Source: CAYRTD01 sp964426915
GTDB lineage: Bacteria; Bacteroidota; Bacteroidia; Bacteroidales; GCA-2748055
Length of the DNA stretch: 37,296 bases
NCBI GenBank assembly: GCA_964426915.1
Contig: CAYRTD010000024.1
Span: forward strand, 1-37,296
Direction of reading: 5' to 3'
Made by a program: the position numbers and the translations under genes. This document shows positions 16,647 through 25,395 of the stretch, one piece after another. Every line of letters begins with the position of its first letter. Position 1 is the stretch's first letter. The notes below the pieces were generated by a model. The model saw only the letters and a program-made list of their open reading frames with translations. It was not told the origin of the DNA and ran no database searches.

Positions 16647-17692
16647 GATAATGCCTCCTTTAGCTTTTCACTGTCCGGTAACTTTTCTGCGATCTTTCGT
16701 TTCCTGAAAAGCAGGATAAAAGAGAGGGAGCCCAGAAGAATAAGCATCAATGATTGCGATTCATGTGTAATGGTTGCAAAAACGAGACCTTCTTCAAGGC
16801 TGATTCCTGCGTATACAGCAACAAGGCCACGCGAAACGATCCAGTGATAGGCCCCTATTCCACTTTGAACCGGAGCAGACATGCCAAAGCCCCCAATCAC
16901 CAGTAAAAAAAGTCCGTCTATAATCTTAAGATCCGATGTTGCGGGAAGGGCAAATACAACAACCCACGTCATCAGCCAATAATTAATCCATATAAAAACC
17001 GTATGGAAAATGAAGGCACCTCTTTTTTTAAGTGTGTAAACCGTTTTCAGACCTTCTATTATCCCTTTGATAATATTTTTGCCTCTGCTGATAAGCCTGA
17101 TCCTGGATATTTGTTCCCGGAAAATTAAGTATAAAGACAGGCTAAGAATTAGAATTCCCCCAAGGATAAACCAGATAAACAGGGAAAAATTCAGAGTTTC
17201 AACCACCTTATCACCGATAGGAACAAATACTGTATCACGGAAAAAGTTTCCAAAAGTCTCAAAACGGAACATAATTAAAATACCGAGGAGTAATACGAGG
17301 CTTAACAGGTCAACCACTCTTTCGACAATCACAGTGCCTACAAGTTTGTCGACGGGGATATTTTCTTTTTTGCCCAGGCTTGCACAACGTGTAATTTCTC
17401 CAATTCTGGGAAAAGCAAAATTCGCAAGATAACCAACCATCAGAGAGTAAAAAGTGTTTTTCAGTTGAGGCTTATAACCGAGAGGTTCAATGATCAGGTT
17501 CCATCGCATTGACCTGGAGATGTGGGAGATAACCGAGAAAACGAGTGAAAACATGACCCAGGAATAATTCACATCTCTAAAGTCTTCTTTCAGGCTTTCA
17601 AAGCTTATACCCCTGAATGCGAAATACAAAAGGAGGATCCCTAAAGTGAGAAATAATATGAATTTAGCTATTTTAATAAGATTAGGCTTCAA
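16643..17692 (-). CDS. Lysylphosphatidylglycerol synthase transmembrane/UPF0104 family protein
   Basis: This polytopic inner-membrane protein has about eight hydrophobic helices across 349 residues, beginning with FILFLTLGILLLYFAF (11-26). The family (UPF0104, the flippase-like domain of MprF, AglD and YbhN) is linked to moving or modifying membrane lipids. Typical blocks are RSMRWNLIIEPLGY, ANFAFPRIGEITRC and GGFGMSAPVQSGIGAYHW. The start is a TTG at 17692: no ATG occurs before the first helix and an in-frame stop lies just upstream. No aminoacyl-transferase domain is attached. It lies 10 bp after panD and overlaps the heptose adenylyltransferase gene, so a role in envelope glycan assembly is a reasonable inference. 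Confidence 0.85.
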   Translation of the reverse strand: MKPNLIKIAKFILFLTLGILLLYFAFRGISFESLKEDFRDVNYSWVMFSLVFSVISHISRSMRWNLIIEPLGYKPQLKNTFYSLMVGYLANFAFPRIGEITRCASLGKKENIPVDKLVGTVIVERVVDLLSLVLLLGILIMFRFETFGNFFRDTVFVPIGDKVVETLNFSLFIWFILGGILILSLSLYLIFREQISRIRLISRGKNIIKGIIEGLKTVYTLKKRGAFIFHTVFIWINYWLMTWVVVFALPATSDLKIIDGLFLLVIGGFGMSAPVQSGIGAYHWIVSRGLVAVYAGISLEEGLVFATITHESQSLMLILLGSLSFILLFRKRKIAEKLPDSEKLKEALS

Positions 17693-17702
17693 AACTCGCT
17701 GA

Positions 17703-18053
17703 CTATATTAATTTGTTTGTCTTTGTATCGGGGAAAACAAGAAAAGGCTTAAAAGTCCTGGCTTCTTCAAAATCCATTGAGGCATAGGAAATGATTATAA
17801 TTATATCACCAATAGCTACTTTTCTTGCAGCAGGTCCGTTCATGCAAATTTCACCCTCACCTCTTTTTCCTTTAATCACATAAGTTTCGAAACGTTCTCC
17901 GTTATTGACATTCACAACCTGGACTTTCTCGTTTGCTATAATATTTGCAGCATCCATAAGATCCTCATCGATAGTAATGCTTCCCACGTACTGAAGATCT
18001 GCTTCTGTTACCGTCACCCTGTGTATTTTAGACTTTACTATTTCTATATTCAT
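17703..18053 (-). CDS. panD: Aspartate 1-decarboxylase proenzyme
   Basis: PanD makes beta-alanine from L-aspartate for pantothenate and coenzyme A synthesis. The 116-residue proenzyme has the self-cleavage site Gly24-Ser25 (LQYVGSITID), whose serine becomes the pyruvoyl group. It also has the downstream NGERFETYVIKGKRGEGEICMNGPAAR block that forms the active site. It works directly with panC, 183 bp upstream on the same strand; repeat copy C fills most of that gap. Intact and of normal length. Confidence 0.96.
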   Translation of the reverse strand: MNIEIVKSKIHRVTVTEADLQYVGSITIDEDLMDAANIIANEKVQVVNVNNGERFETYVIKGKRGEGEICMNGPAARKVAIGDIIIIISYASMDFEEARTFKPFLVFPDTKTNKLI

Positions 18054-18081
18054 TTGATTATTTATTTATCTGCTCTCACAA

Positions 18082-18187
18082 GTGTCCGTTATCTGCGTTA
18101 TGTTCGCCGGAGAATTGTTCATTTACACGAGTAAACTCCGCATTTCCCGGCTTCACAAGCCTTGTCACCGAACATTATGGACAGACT
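18082..18187 (-). mobile_element. MITE-like repeat, copy C (shorter variant, about 106 bp)
   Basis: Read on the minus strand it opens AGTCTGTCCATAATGT, the terminal sequence seen in copies A and B. It closes at 18082 with GTGTCCG on the plus strand, so the ends again form an imperfect inverted repeat. The interior differs from A and B. It contains small hairpins TTTAC-ACGA-GTAAA (18122-18135) and GGCTT-CAC-AAGCC (18149-18161). It lies between panC and panD, 28 bases upstream of the panD ATG. No clear target-site duplication was found. Confidence 0.65.
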
Positions 18188-18235
18188 CTAATTATCAAAG
18201 GACTCTTTTCTCTTTTTATTATCCAGGCCGCAAAG

Positions 18236-19078
18236 TTAAGGAAAAATCATGTTATCGATGAGCCTTACCTTATTAATTTTAACAGCGGTGCAGGCTACCT
18301 GTTCCCCTGGTCCGCCCCAATCTTTAGCGGGTTGGAGATTATCTGTGTTAACAATTTTGAAATATTCCACTTCCAGGGAGGGATGAGAATTGATCGTTTT
18401 TTTTGCCCATGCTGCAAGATCGGATGGAGACTTCCGGTTTTTTTTCTCAATTACCTTTTTAAGCGTTTTATAGATCAGAGAAGCGATGTCTTTATCTTTC
18501 TCACTCAGCCGGCGGTTCCTGGAACTCATTGCAAGTCCGTTTTCTTCGCGTATAATCGGACAGGAAATGACATCAATGCTCAAATCAAGCTGATCTCTGA
18601 GTTCTCTAATGATCCTTAATTGCTGAAAATCTTTCTGACCGAAATATGCTTTATGTGGCTGTGTGAGGTCAAATAAAATACTAACTACCTGAGCAACGCC
18701 GTTAAAATGTCCTGGCCTGAACCTGCCTTCCATAACCTTTTCCAGGGGTCCAAAATTAAACACCCTTTTGTCAGGGTGTGGGTAAATTTCATGTATTCCA
18801 GGTAAAAAAAGAATATCCACCCCATTTTCTGTCAGCATTTTTATATCCTTGTCCGTTGTTCGGGGATAGTTTTTCAGATCTACCGGATCGTTAAATTGAG
18901 TAGGATTAACGAAAATACTTACAATAACTATTTCACATTCTGTTTTAGCTTTTTCGATGAGCGAAATATGTCCACTATGGAGAGCGCCCATGGTTGGCAC
19001 CAGGCCGACAAGCTTTCCTGATTTGCCTACAGATTGACGGTAAGATCTTATACTTTCTGCAGTTTCAAGAATTTTCAC
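18236..19078 (-). CDS. panC: Pantoate-beta-alanine ligase (pantothenate synthetase)
   Basis: PanC joins pantoate and beta-alanine with ATP to make pantothenate. The 280-residue product has the nucleotidyltransferase motif PTMGALHSGH (28-37), VSIFVNPTQF, FGQKDFQQ (146-153) and GLAMSSRNRRLS (about 181-192). The start codon is GTG at 19078: the product then begins directly with the expected first strand, and an in-frame stop lies about 20 bases upstream with no ATG between. It is the first gene of the minus-strand run that continues with panD. It is divergent from the GT5-like gene, an arrangement I recall as common in Bacteroidota. Confidence 0.95.
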   Translation of the reverse strand: MKILETAESIRSYRQSVGKSGKLVGLVPTMGALHSGHISLIEKAKTECEIVIVSIFVNPTQFNDPVDLKNYPRTTDKDIKMLTENGVDILFLPGIHEIYPHPDKRVFNFGPLEKVMEGRFRPGHFNGVAQVVSILFDLTQPHKAYFGQKDFQQLRIIRELRDQLDLSIDVISCPIIREENGLAMSSRNRRLSEKDKDIASLIYKTLKKVIEKKNRKSPSDLAAWAKKTINSHPSLEVEYFKIVNTDNLQPAKDWGGPGEQVACTAVKINKVRLIDNMIFP

Positions 19079-19258
19079 GGTTATAACAATATTAAATTAG
19101 TAAGCCTAAAAAGTTTTGTAAAAATAAGTATTGTGATGAGAAAATCATTATTTTATTTGCAATGAAAACAAATTCTGAAAACTCAAAAGTTTTTTACACC
19201 TGAAAAGCCGAGTATAATCTCTGTGTTACAATTTCCCCCTTAATTCAATAATTTTTAA

Positions 19259-19266
19259 TATCTTTG
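19259..19266 (+). promoter_or_regulatory. Candidate -7 element for the GT5-like/DUF4270/glmS operon
   Basis: TATCTTTG is a full match to TAnnTTTG and ends 28 bases before the ATG at 19295. No clear TTG is visible at the -33 position. The rest of the 216-base divergent gap (19079-19294) is AT-rich, with no other structure I can support. Confidence 0.5.
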
Positions 19267-19294
19267 CATATCGTTTTGAAACAATTGGCTCCAA

Positions 19295-20104
19295 ATGGAA
19301 AACACTAAAGTTCTCTACATTTCACAGGAAATTACCCCTTATTTACCAGAGTCAGAGATGTCCGTTATTAGCAGGCATCTTCCCCAGGGCATTCAGGAGA
19401 AAGGATGGGAAATCAGAACCTTTATGCCTCGTTTTGGAAATATTAACGAGAGAAGGAATCAGCTTCATGAAGTGATACGGCTCTCGGGAATGAACCTGAT
19501 CATTGATGATACTGATCATCCCCTGATCATTAAGGTTGCCTCAATACAGGCAGCACGAATGCAGGTATATTTTATCGATAATGAGGATTATTTTCACAGG
19601 AAGAATACAGTAAAAGATACAAAAGGGAATTATCATAAAGATAATGACGAAAGGATGATCTTTTTTGCAAGAGGAGTTCTTGAAACGGTTAAAAAATTAC
19701 GTTGGTCGCCTGATATTGTGCACTGTCATGGATGGTTTACGAGTTTGGTCCCCATGTATTTAAAGAAATCATACATTGACGAGCCTCTATTCTCAGATTC
19801 CAAAGTTATTTTTTCTGCTTATGATTCTGTTTTGAATGACAGATTCAATGATGATTTTGCCAATAAGATTCAGTTTGAAGGAATAACTGAAGAAGATATT
19901 TCCAAGCTCAAAGAGCCCACTTTTGAAAATCTTACAAAAACTGCTTTCGCATACTCAGATGGAATAATCAAAGGGAGTAAGGATTTGCCTGACTCTATAG
20001 AAAAGCAAATCAAGAATTCCGACATTCCTGTATTAGATTATCAGGATCCGGAAAAATATATCGACGCATATTCCGTTTTCTACGAGAAAATCATAACAGA
20101 ATAA
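19295..20104 (+). CDS. Glycogen/starch synthase N-terminal (GT5)-like half protein
   Basis: The 269 residues resemble only the N-terminal Rossmann domain of glycogen synthase: VLYISQEITPYLPES at the start, IVHCHGWFTSLVPMYLK (about 146-162) matching the HxHDWxTAL region, and FENLTKTAFAYSDGI near the end. The C-terminal nucleotide-sugar domain is missing. The KTGGL loop that binds ADP-glucose is replaced by PESEMSVIS. A normal glycogen synthase is about 480 residues. Proteins like this are usually annotated glycogen/starch synthase and, as I recall, regularly lie beside panC in Bacteroidota, so this looks like a fixed family and not a broken gene. I infer it is not a working glycogen synthase. 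It is 15 bp upstream of the DUF4270 gene. Confidence 0.75.
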   Translation: MENTKVLYISQEITPYLPESEMSVISRHLPQGIQEKGWEIRTFMPRFGNINERRNQLHEVIRLSGMNLIIDDTDHPLIIKVASIQAARMQVYFIDNEDYFHRKNTVKDTKGNYHKDNDERMIFFARGVLETVKKLRWSPDIVHCHGWFTSLVPMYLKKSYIDEPLFSDSKVIFSAYDSVLNDRFNDDFANKIQFEGITEEDISKLKEPTFENLTKTAFAYSDGIIKGSKDLPDSIEKQIKNSDIPVLDYQDPEKYIDAYSVFYEKIITE

Positions 20105-20119
20105 AGTACATATCAGAGA

Positions 20120-21427
20120 ATGAATTACATATCCAGATTGAAAGCTTTAGGATCAATAACGTTAAAGATCCTGGCAGCGACGGGAATTTTCACTTTATTA
20201 TTTATAAGTTCATGTGATGAAGACCCCACCTTTTTAGGCCGGGATCTCTTGCCTCCCACTGATGATCTTTCCGCTAAGTATACGGAAGATATTTTAATAG
20301 AGACCAATATAACAAAAGGGGACCCACTTATAACTTCAGTAACCCCGGTTTTTTTACTGGGAAGTTATATTGATCCGAATTTTGGAATAAGCAAGGCAGA
20401 TTTTATGACAAAGCTGGCTATTTCCGATACGACTATTCCTGAAAACATATTCATTGATAGCATGATTTTTAATCTGGAAGTCGACGGCTTTTTTGGGGAT
20501 ACTCTTAGTACACAGACCTTGCGGATATTTGAAATGACACAGGGGTTGTCAAATGATACCATTCATTATTCCAATACTCTTCCCGACGGAAAATATAACC
20601 CACAGGAACTGGCCAGTATTCAGATAAGTCCGGCAGACACGATTTTAGAAATTAGAATTGTTAATTCCGATTTTTTCCGGCAATTTGAAGAGGTTCATGA
20701 CTCAGTTTATGCGGATCCAAATGACTTTTATAATTTTTTCGAGGGATTTTATGTAACCACTGAAAATACCGGGAACCCGGGTGCGATTTTTTACATTGAC
20801 CTGACTTCTGCTATTACGGGACTAAATATGTATTACAGGGAAAGTGCCGGTGGTGAGGTCATGGAAACAGAAATGATCATCGCTGAATTTACTCCAAGGG
20901 TAAATACATTCTATCATAATTATGAAGGTAGCCTGGTTTCGCAATTTTTTGACCGCAATATTCCGGAAGATACTGCGCTCTTCGTTTCTGCCATGGGAGG
21001 TGTTGACACGAAGATTACTTTTCCTGAAATTGAAGAATGGATTAATAAAAAACCCATTGCCATAAATAAGGCTGAACTATATATTCCGGTAGAAGACTCC
21101 TTATTTAACGGCTTATCGGAAAGCGACTATCCGTCAAGTCTATCCCTTCAGACCTATAATCAGGATGGTAAGCTAACTTATTTATACGACTACCGTATTG
21201 ATAATGATAGTAAGAGTTATTTTGGAGGTAAATATGACAATAATGAGAATGCATATGTTTTTAATATAGGAGTACACCTCCAATCCTATATTGAAGGTGA
21301 TGTTAGTAATATGGATCTGGTCCTGAAAGCCGGACAAAACTCTATCAGTGCGAACAGGGTTATTATGAAAGGCCCCGACGCTGCAAACAGGAAGGTGCAA
21401 TTAAAAATTACATATACTGAGTTTTAA
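20120..21427 (+). CDS. DUF4270 domain lipoprotein
   Basis: This is a predicted lipoprotein: a hydrophobic N-terminal segment (about 16-31) ends in the lipobox FISSC (C32), followed by acidic DEDPTFLGRDLLPP. The GxDLLPP region after the lipid anchor and the long beta-rich body (strands with alternating hydrophobics, ending VQLKITYTEF) fit DUF4270, a Bacteroidota-specific family of about 430-480 residues with no known function. The product is 435 residues. It starts 15 bp after the GT5-like gene and ends 2 bp before glmS, a gene order I recall from many Bacteroidota. I infer an envelope role only from the export signal and glmS linkage. Confidence 0.85.
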   Translation: MNYISRLKALGSITLKILAATGIFTLLFISSCDEDPTFLGRDLLPPTDDLSAKYTEDILIETNITKGDPLITSVTPVFLLGSYIDPNFGISKADFMTKLAISDTTIPENIFIDSMIFNLEVDGFFGDTLSTQTLRIFEMTQGLSNDTIHYSNTLPDGKYNPQELASIQISPADTILEIRIVNSDFFRQFEEVHDSVYADPNDFYNFFEGFYVTTENTGNPGAIFYIDLTSAITGLNMYYRESAGGEVMETEMIIAEFTPRVNTFYHNYEGSLVSQFFDRNIPEDTALFVSAMGGVDTKITFPEIEEWINKKPIAINKAELYIPVEDSLFNGLSESDYPSSLSLQTYNQDGKLTYLYDYRIDNDSKSYFGGKYDNNENAYVFNIGVHLQSYIEGDVSNMDLVLKAGQNSISANRVIMKGPDAANRKVQLKITYTEF

Positions 21428-21429
21428 TT

Positions 21430-23265
21430 ATGTGTGGTATTGTTGGTTATATTGGGAATAAGGAAGCTTACCCGATCGTTGTAAATGGATTAAAGAGACT
21501 GGAATACCGGGGTTACGATTCTGCCGGAGTATCTATTCTGAATGGTAAAGTAAAAACCTACAAGAAAAAAGGCAAAGTTTCCGAACTGGAAAAGGTGACT
21601 TCAGACAAGGATATTACCGGGAGTATAGCAATCGGGCATACGCGCTGGGCAACCCATGGAGAGCCGAATGATGTGAATGCTCATCCCCATACATCAATGA
21701 ACGGGATTTTTACTATTATCCATAATGGAATTATTGAGAATTACACAACTCTGAAGAATAAACTAGAGGAGAACGGATATAGCTTTAAAAGTGAGACAGA
21801 TACAGAAGTTTTGGCCAATCTTATTGAATATGTTTATTCAAAGGGACAGATTGATGCAGAGATAGCTGTACGACTTGCTCTTACAAAAGTTGTGGGTGCT
21901 TACGGGCTGGTTGTTATCTGTGCAAATGAACCCGATAAACTTATTGCGGCACGTAAAAGTAGTCCCCTGGTGCTAGGAGTTGGTGACGGCGAATATTTTC
22001 TCGCCTCAGACGCGACTCCCATCGTTGAACATACCAAATCGGTAATCTATCTGAACAACGATGATGTGGCCATCGTGTCAAGAAAAGGGTTGATACTCAA
22101 AACTATAAATAATACTACTCTGGAGCCAAGGATAGAGACCCTTGACCTGGGTATAAATGAGATAGAGAAGCATGGCTATGACCATTTCATGCTAAAAGAG
22201 ATCTTCGAACAGCCTAAATCAATAAAGGATACCTTCAGAGGAAGAATAGATGCCGAACAATCCTATATCCGTCTGGGTGGGTTATTTGCAATGGAAGATA
22301 TGTTGATTAAGGCAAAAAGAATTATTATTATTGGTTGTGGAACTTCCTGGCATGCAGGCATGGTAGGGGAATACCTTCTCGAGGATGTAGCCAGGGTATC
22401 TGTAGAAGTAGAATATGCGTCTGAGTTCAGGTACAGAAACCCGATGATCGACGAGAATGATATTGTAATAGCTATCAGCCAGAGTGGCGAAACTGCCGAT
22501 ACTTTGGCAGCAATTCAGCTTGCCAAGGATAAGGGAGCTACCGTATTGGGAATTTGCAATGTAGTGGGATCCAGTATTTCACGGGAGACTCACGGAGGAG
22601 TGTATACTCATGCCGGACCTGAGATCGGGGTAGCATCCACGAAAGCCTTTACTGCACAGGTAACGGTTTTAACCATGCTCGCTTTCATGCTTGGATACAA
22701 GAAAGGGCATATGAAAGCCGATCGCTACAGTGAACTGATCTCTGATTTGAGTGCTATACCGGAGAAAATAGAAAAGATTCTTCAGTTAAATGATGTTTTT
22801 AAGGAAATCGCCCGGAAATACCAGAATGCAACAAATTTCCTTTACCTGGGTCGTGGATATGCATTTCCTGTTGCCCTGGAAGGTGCATTAAAACTGAAAG
22901 AGATATCCTACATCCATGCTGAGGGTTATCCTGCCGCTGAGATGAAACACGGACCCATCGCTCTGATCGATCAGAATATGCCGGTAGTGGTTATTGCTAC
23001 CCGCGACAGCTCTTATGATAAGATCCTCAGTAATATACAGGAGGTTAAAGCCCGGAATGGTAAAGTGATAGCGGTTGTGACTGAAGGGGATGAGATGATC
23101 TCAAAGACTGCCGATCATATACTTGAAATTCCGGCAGCCGATCAGAAATTGCTGTCACTTCTTTCTGTTATCCCCTTGCAGCTTATTGCCTATCATATTG
23201 CAGTGATGCGTGGATGTAATGTAGATCAGCCCAGAAACCTCGCCAAGTCAGTGACGGTTGAATAA
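21430..23265 (+). CDS. glmS: Glutamine-fructose-6-phosphate aminotransferase (isomerizing)
   Basis: GlmS makes glucosamine-6-phosphate from fructose-6-phosphate and glutamine, the entry to UDP-GlcNAc, peptidoglycan and amino-sugar glycans. The N-terminal glutaminase domain starts MCGIVGYIG (catalytic Cys2 after Met removal) with RLEYRGYDSAGV. Two SIS domains follow (about 290-430 and 460-600), with CGTSWHAG, ISQSGETADT and EGYPAAEMKHGPIAL. The C-terminus NLAKSVTVE is canonical. Length 611 residues. It is the third gene of the operon and converges on the nucleotide-sugar operon, which consumes UDP-GlcNAc-derived precursors. No glmS ribozyme or other leader structure is visible in the 2-base gap before it. 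Confidence 0.97.
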   Translation: MCGIVGYIGNKEAYPIVVNGLKRLEYRGYDSAGVSILNGKVKTYKKKGKVSELEKVTSDKDITGSIAIGHTRWATHGEPNDVNAHPHTSMNGIFTIIHNGIIENYTTLKNKLEENGYSFKSETDTEVLANLIEYVYSKGQIDAEIAVRLALTKVVGAYGLVVICANEPDKLIAARKSSPLVLGVGDGEYFLASDATPIVEHTKSVIYLNNDDVAIVSRKGLILKTINNTTLEPRIETLDLGINEIEKHGYDHFMLKEIFEQPKSIKDTFRGRIDAEQSYIRLGGLFAMEDMLIKAKRIIIIGCGTSWHAGMVGEYLLEDVARVSVEVEYASEFRYRNPMIDENDIVIAISQSGETADTLAAIQLAKDKGATVLGICNVVGSSISRETHGGVYTHAGPEIGVASTKAFTAQVTVLTMLAFMLGYKKGHMKADRYSELISDLSAIPEKIEKILQLNDVFKEIARKYQNATNFLYLGRGYAFPVALEGALKLKEISYIHAEGYPAAEMKHGPIALIDQNMPVVVIATRDSSYDKILSNIQEVKARNGKVIAVVTEGDEMISKTADHILEIPAADQKLLSLLSVIPLQLIAYHIAVMRGCNVDQPRNLAKSVTVE

Positions 23266-23275
23266 TAAGGATGTT

Positions 23276-24328
23276 TTATCTCCTTTCGTATTGATCCTCA
23301 TAGTATTTACTATAATCTCCTGTGATTACGTTTGTGACCCATTTATCGTTTTCTAGATACCAGTCCACGGTTTTTTCCAGTCCTTCTTCAAATTTCAATG
23401 ACGGTTGCCAGCCAAGTTCTGATTGTAATTTGGAAGAATCGATGGCATACCTGAGATCATGTCCTGCCCTGTCTTTAACAAAGCTTATCAGGCTTTCGGA
23501 TGTGCCCTCTTTTCTGTTAAGCTTTTTGTCCATGATCCTGCACAGAAGCCGGATCAGATCTATATTTTTCCATTCATTGTTCCCTCCGATATTGTAGGTT
23601 TCCCCGATCCTTCCCTTTTGAAAGATTTCATGAATTGCCCTGGCATGATCGATTACAAAAAGCCAGTCCCTGATATTCTCACCTTTACCGTAAACCGGTA
23701 TGGGGCGCATATTTTTTATGTTGTTAATGGCAAGGGGAATAAGCTTTTCAGGAAACTGATTAGGCCCATAGTTGTTGCTGCAGTTGGATATTATCACTGG
23801 CATTTTAAAGGTATTGTAATATGCCCGTACGAGATGGTCGGATCCGGCTTTGGAAGCTGAATAGGGGCTTTTCGGGTCATAGGGGGTAGATTCGGTAAAA
23901 TATCCTTCATCTCCAAGACTTCCGTATACTTCATCGGTAGAGATATGGTAGAATAACTTTTTTTCGGGATTGTCTTTCCAGATGCTTCGTGCTGCATTAA
24001 GAAGATTTGCTGTTCCTACAACATTAGTGTAAATAAATTCCATCGGACTGGTTATGGACCTGTCTACATGAGATTCGGCTGCCAGATGGATGACTGTATC
24101 AAATTCATGTTTATTAAAGAGATCCTGTATCTGATCTGAATTTGTTATATCCGCCTTTAGAAAATGATAATTATTATAATCTTCGATATCGGTCAGATTT
24201 TCAAGATTGCCGGCATAACTCAGTTTATCAAGATTAAAAATTACGTAGTCAGGGTATTCCTTTACAAAAAGTCTTATAACATGAGAACCTATAAAACCTG
24301 CCCCTCCTGTAATTAGAATTTTTTTCAT
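23276..24328 (-). CDS. rfbB: dTDP-glucose 4,6-dehydratase
   Basis: RfbB converts dTDP-glucose to dTDP-4-keto-6-deoxyglucose, the first committed step toward dTDP-rhamnose and other deoxysugars. I chose the ATG at 24328, which gives MKKILITGGAGFIGSH and 350 residues, the usual size. A longer frame would run far into galE without family similarity. It has the NAD-binding GGAGFIGSH (8-16), the active-site triad TDE (131-133) and Tyr156-x3-Lys160 (YSASK). Other expected blocks are AAESHVDRS and NNYGPNQFPEKLIP. The partners rfbA, rfbC and rfbD are not in the window. It is the last gene of the six-gene sugar operon, 7 bp after galE. Confidence 0.95.
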   Translation of the reverse strand: MKKILITGGAGFIGSHVIRLFVKEYPDYVIFNLDKLSYAGNLENLTDIEDYNNYHFLKADITNSDQIQDLFNKHEFDTVIHLAAESHVDRSITSPMEFIYTNVVGTANLLNAARSIWKDNPEKKLFYHISTDEVYGSLGDEGYFTESTPYDPKSPYSASKAGSDHLVRAYYNTFKMPVIISNCSNNYGPNQFPEKLIPLAINNIKNMRPIPVYGKGENIRDWLFVIDHARAIHEIFQKGRIGETYNIGGNNEWKNIDLIRLLCRIMDKKLNRKEGTSESLISFVKDRAGHDLRYAIDSSKLQSELGWQPSLKFEEGLEKTVDWYLENDKWVTNVITGDYSKYYEDQYERR

Positions 24329-24335
24329 ATTTTCT

Positions 24336-25361
24336 TTATTTTTCAATGTTTTCTCTGTAATTTTTCTCCCAGTTCCATGCACTGAGGAGTGTTTCCTCCA
24401 GACCTTTTTCAGCTTTCCATCCGAGTTCTGCATTGGCAAAACGGGTATCGGCATAGACTTTTTCAACGTCACCTTCCCGGCGGTCAACTATCCTGTATTT
24501 AAGCTTTAAGCCAGTAGCTTTTTCAAATGCGCTGATCACCTCCAGTACTGAATTGCCTTTCCCTGTTCCCAGATTAAACACTTCGTAGTTGTCCTTATAC
24601 TTATTATTCAGCAGACGTTCTATAGCCACCACATGTGCTTTTGAAAGATCCACTACATTGATGTAGTCTCTTACAGCCGATCCGTCGGGAGTATCATAAT
24701 CATCGCCAAAAACTTTCAATTCCTCACGTATTCCGTATGCAGTCTGGGTAATAAAAGGAACCAGATTATTGGGGATTCCCAGGGGTAATTCCCCTATTTC
24801 TGCTGAAGGATGTGCCCCGATAGGATTGAAGTAGCGCAGGGATATGATTTTCAGTTGGGGATTTACATGGCTGGTATCTCTCAGAATTTCTTCGGAGATC
24901 TGTTTTGTATTCCCATAAGGAGAATTCGCCGGTTTAATTGCGGCATCTTCTGAAACAGGCAGCGAATCCGGTTCTCCATAAACTGTACACGACGAGCTGA
25001 AGACAATATTTGGAATATCGTGATCCCTCATGTTTATAAGGAGATTTATGAGAGAATTTAAATTATTCTGATAGTACATAAGGGGTTTTTCCACCGATTC
25101 ACCCACAGCTTTATGAGCAGCGAAATGTATAATAGCCCTGATGCCTTTATATTTATTGAACAACTCCTGTGTTTGTGCAGCCTCAGCAAGATCGGTTTCT
25201 TCAAAAACAGGTTTATTACCTGTGATGTTAGCGATCCTGTCAACTACCGCTCTATCGGAATTCGAAAGATTGTCTGCAATAAGCACTTCATATCCTTTTT
25301 CCATAAGTTCGACACAGGTATGGCTTCCGATATATCCTGTTCCTCCTGTAACCAATATCAT
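24336..25361 (-). CDS. galE: UDP-glucose 4-epimerase
   Basis: GalE interconverts UDP-glucose and UDP-galactose, and in some members the N-acetylated sugars. It is an extended short-chain dehydrogenase of 341 residues with NAD-binding GGTGYIGSH (6-14), HFAAHKAVGESV, the catalytic serine region SSSCTVYG and Tyr149-x3-Lys153 (YGNTK). The C-terminal half has SLRYFNPIGAHPS and YNLGTGKGNSVLEV. Substrate preference for acetylated sugars cannot be judged by eye. It is the fifth gene of the operon, 34 bp after wbpA. Confidence 0.93.
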   Translation of the reverse strand: MILVTGGTGYIGSHTCVELMEKGYEVLIADNLSNSDRAVVDRIANITGNKPVFEETDLAEAAQTQELFNKYKGIRAIIHFAAHKAVGESVEKPLMYYQNNLNSLINLLINMRDHDIPNIVFSSSCTVYGEPDSLPVSEDAAIKPANSPYGNTKQISEEILRDTSHVNPQLKIISLRYFNPIGAHPSAEIGELPLGIPNNLVPFITQTAYGIREELKVFGDDYDTPDGSAVRDYINVVDLSKAHVVAIERLLNNKYKDNYEVFNLGTGKGNSVLEVISAFEKATGLKLKYRIVDRREGDVEKVYADTRFANAELGWKAEKGLEETLLSAWNWEKNYRENIEK

Positions 25362-25395
25362 ATTTGTTTTTTAAATTATTAGAGATCCAAAAAAA

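Noticed and set aside
19079..19294. RNA gene or tRNA in the panC/GT5-like divergent gap
   Set aside because: The gap is AT-rich with no cloverleaf, CCA end or stable fold that I can draw.
23459..23860. Plus-strand frame of 133 codons inside rfbB
   Set aside because: It is antisense to conserved rfbB sequence and lacks a promoter or protein-like features.
24329..24487. Longer N-terminus for RfbB overlapping galE
   Set aside because: The added 53 residues have no similarity to the dehydratase, and MKKILITGGAGFIGSH is the usual start.
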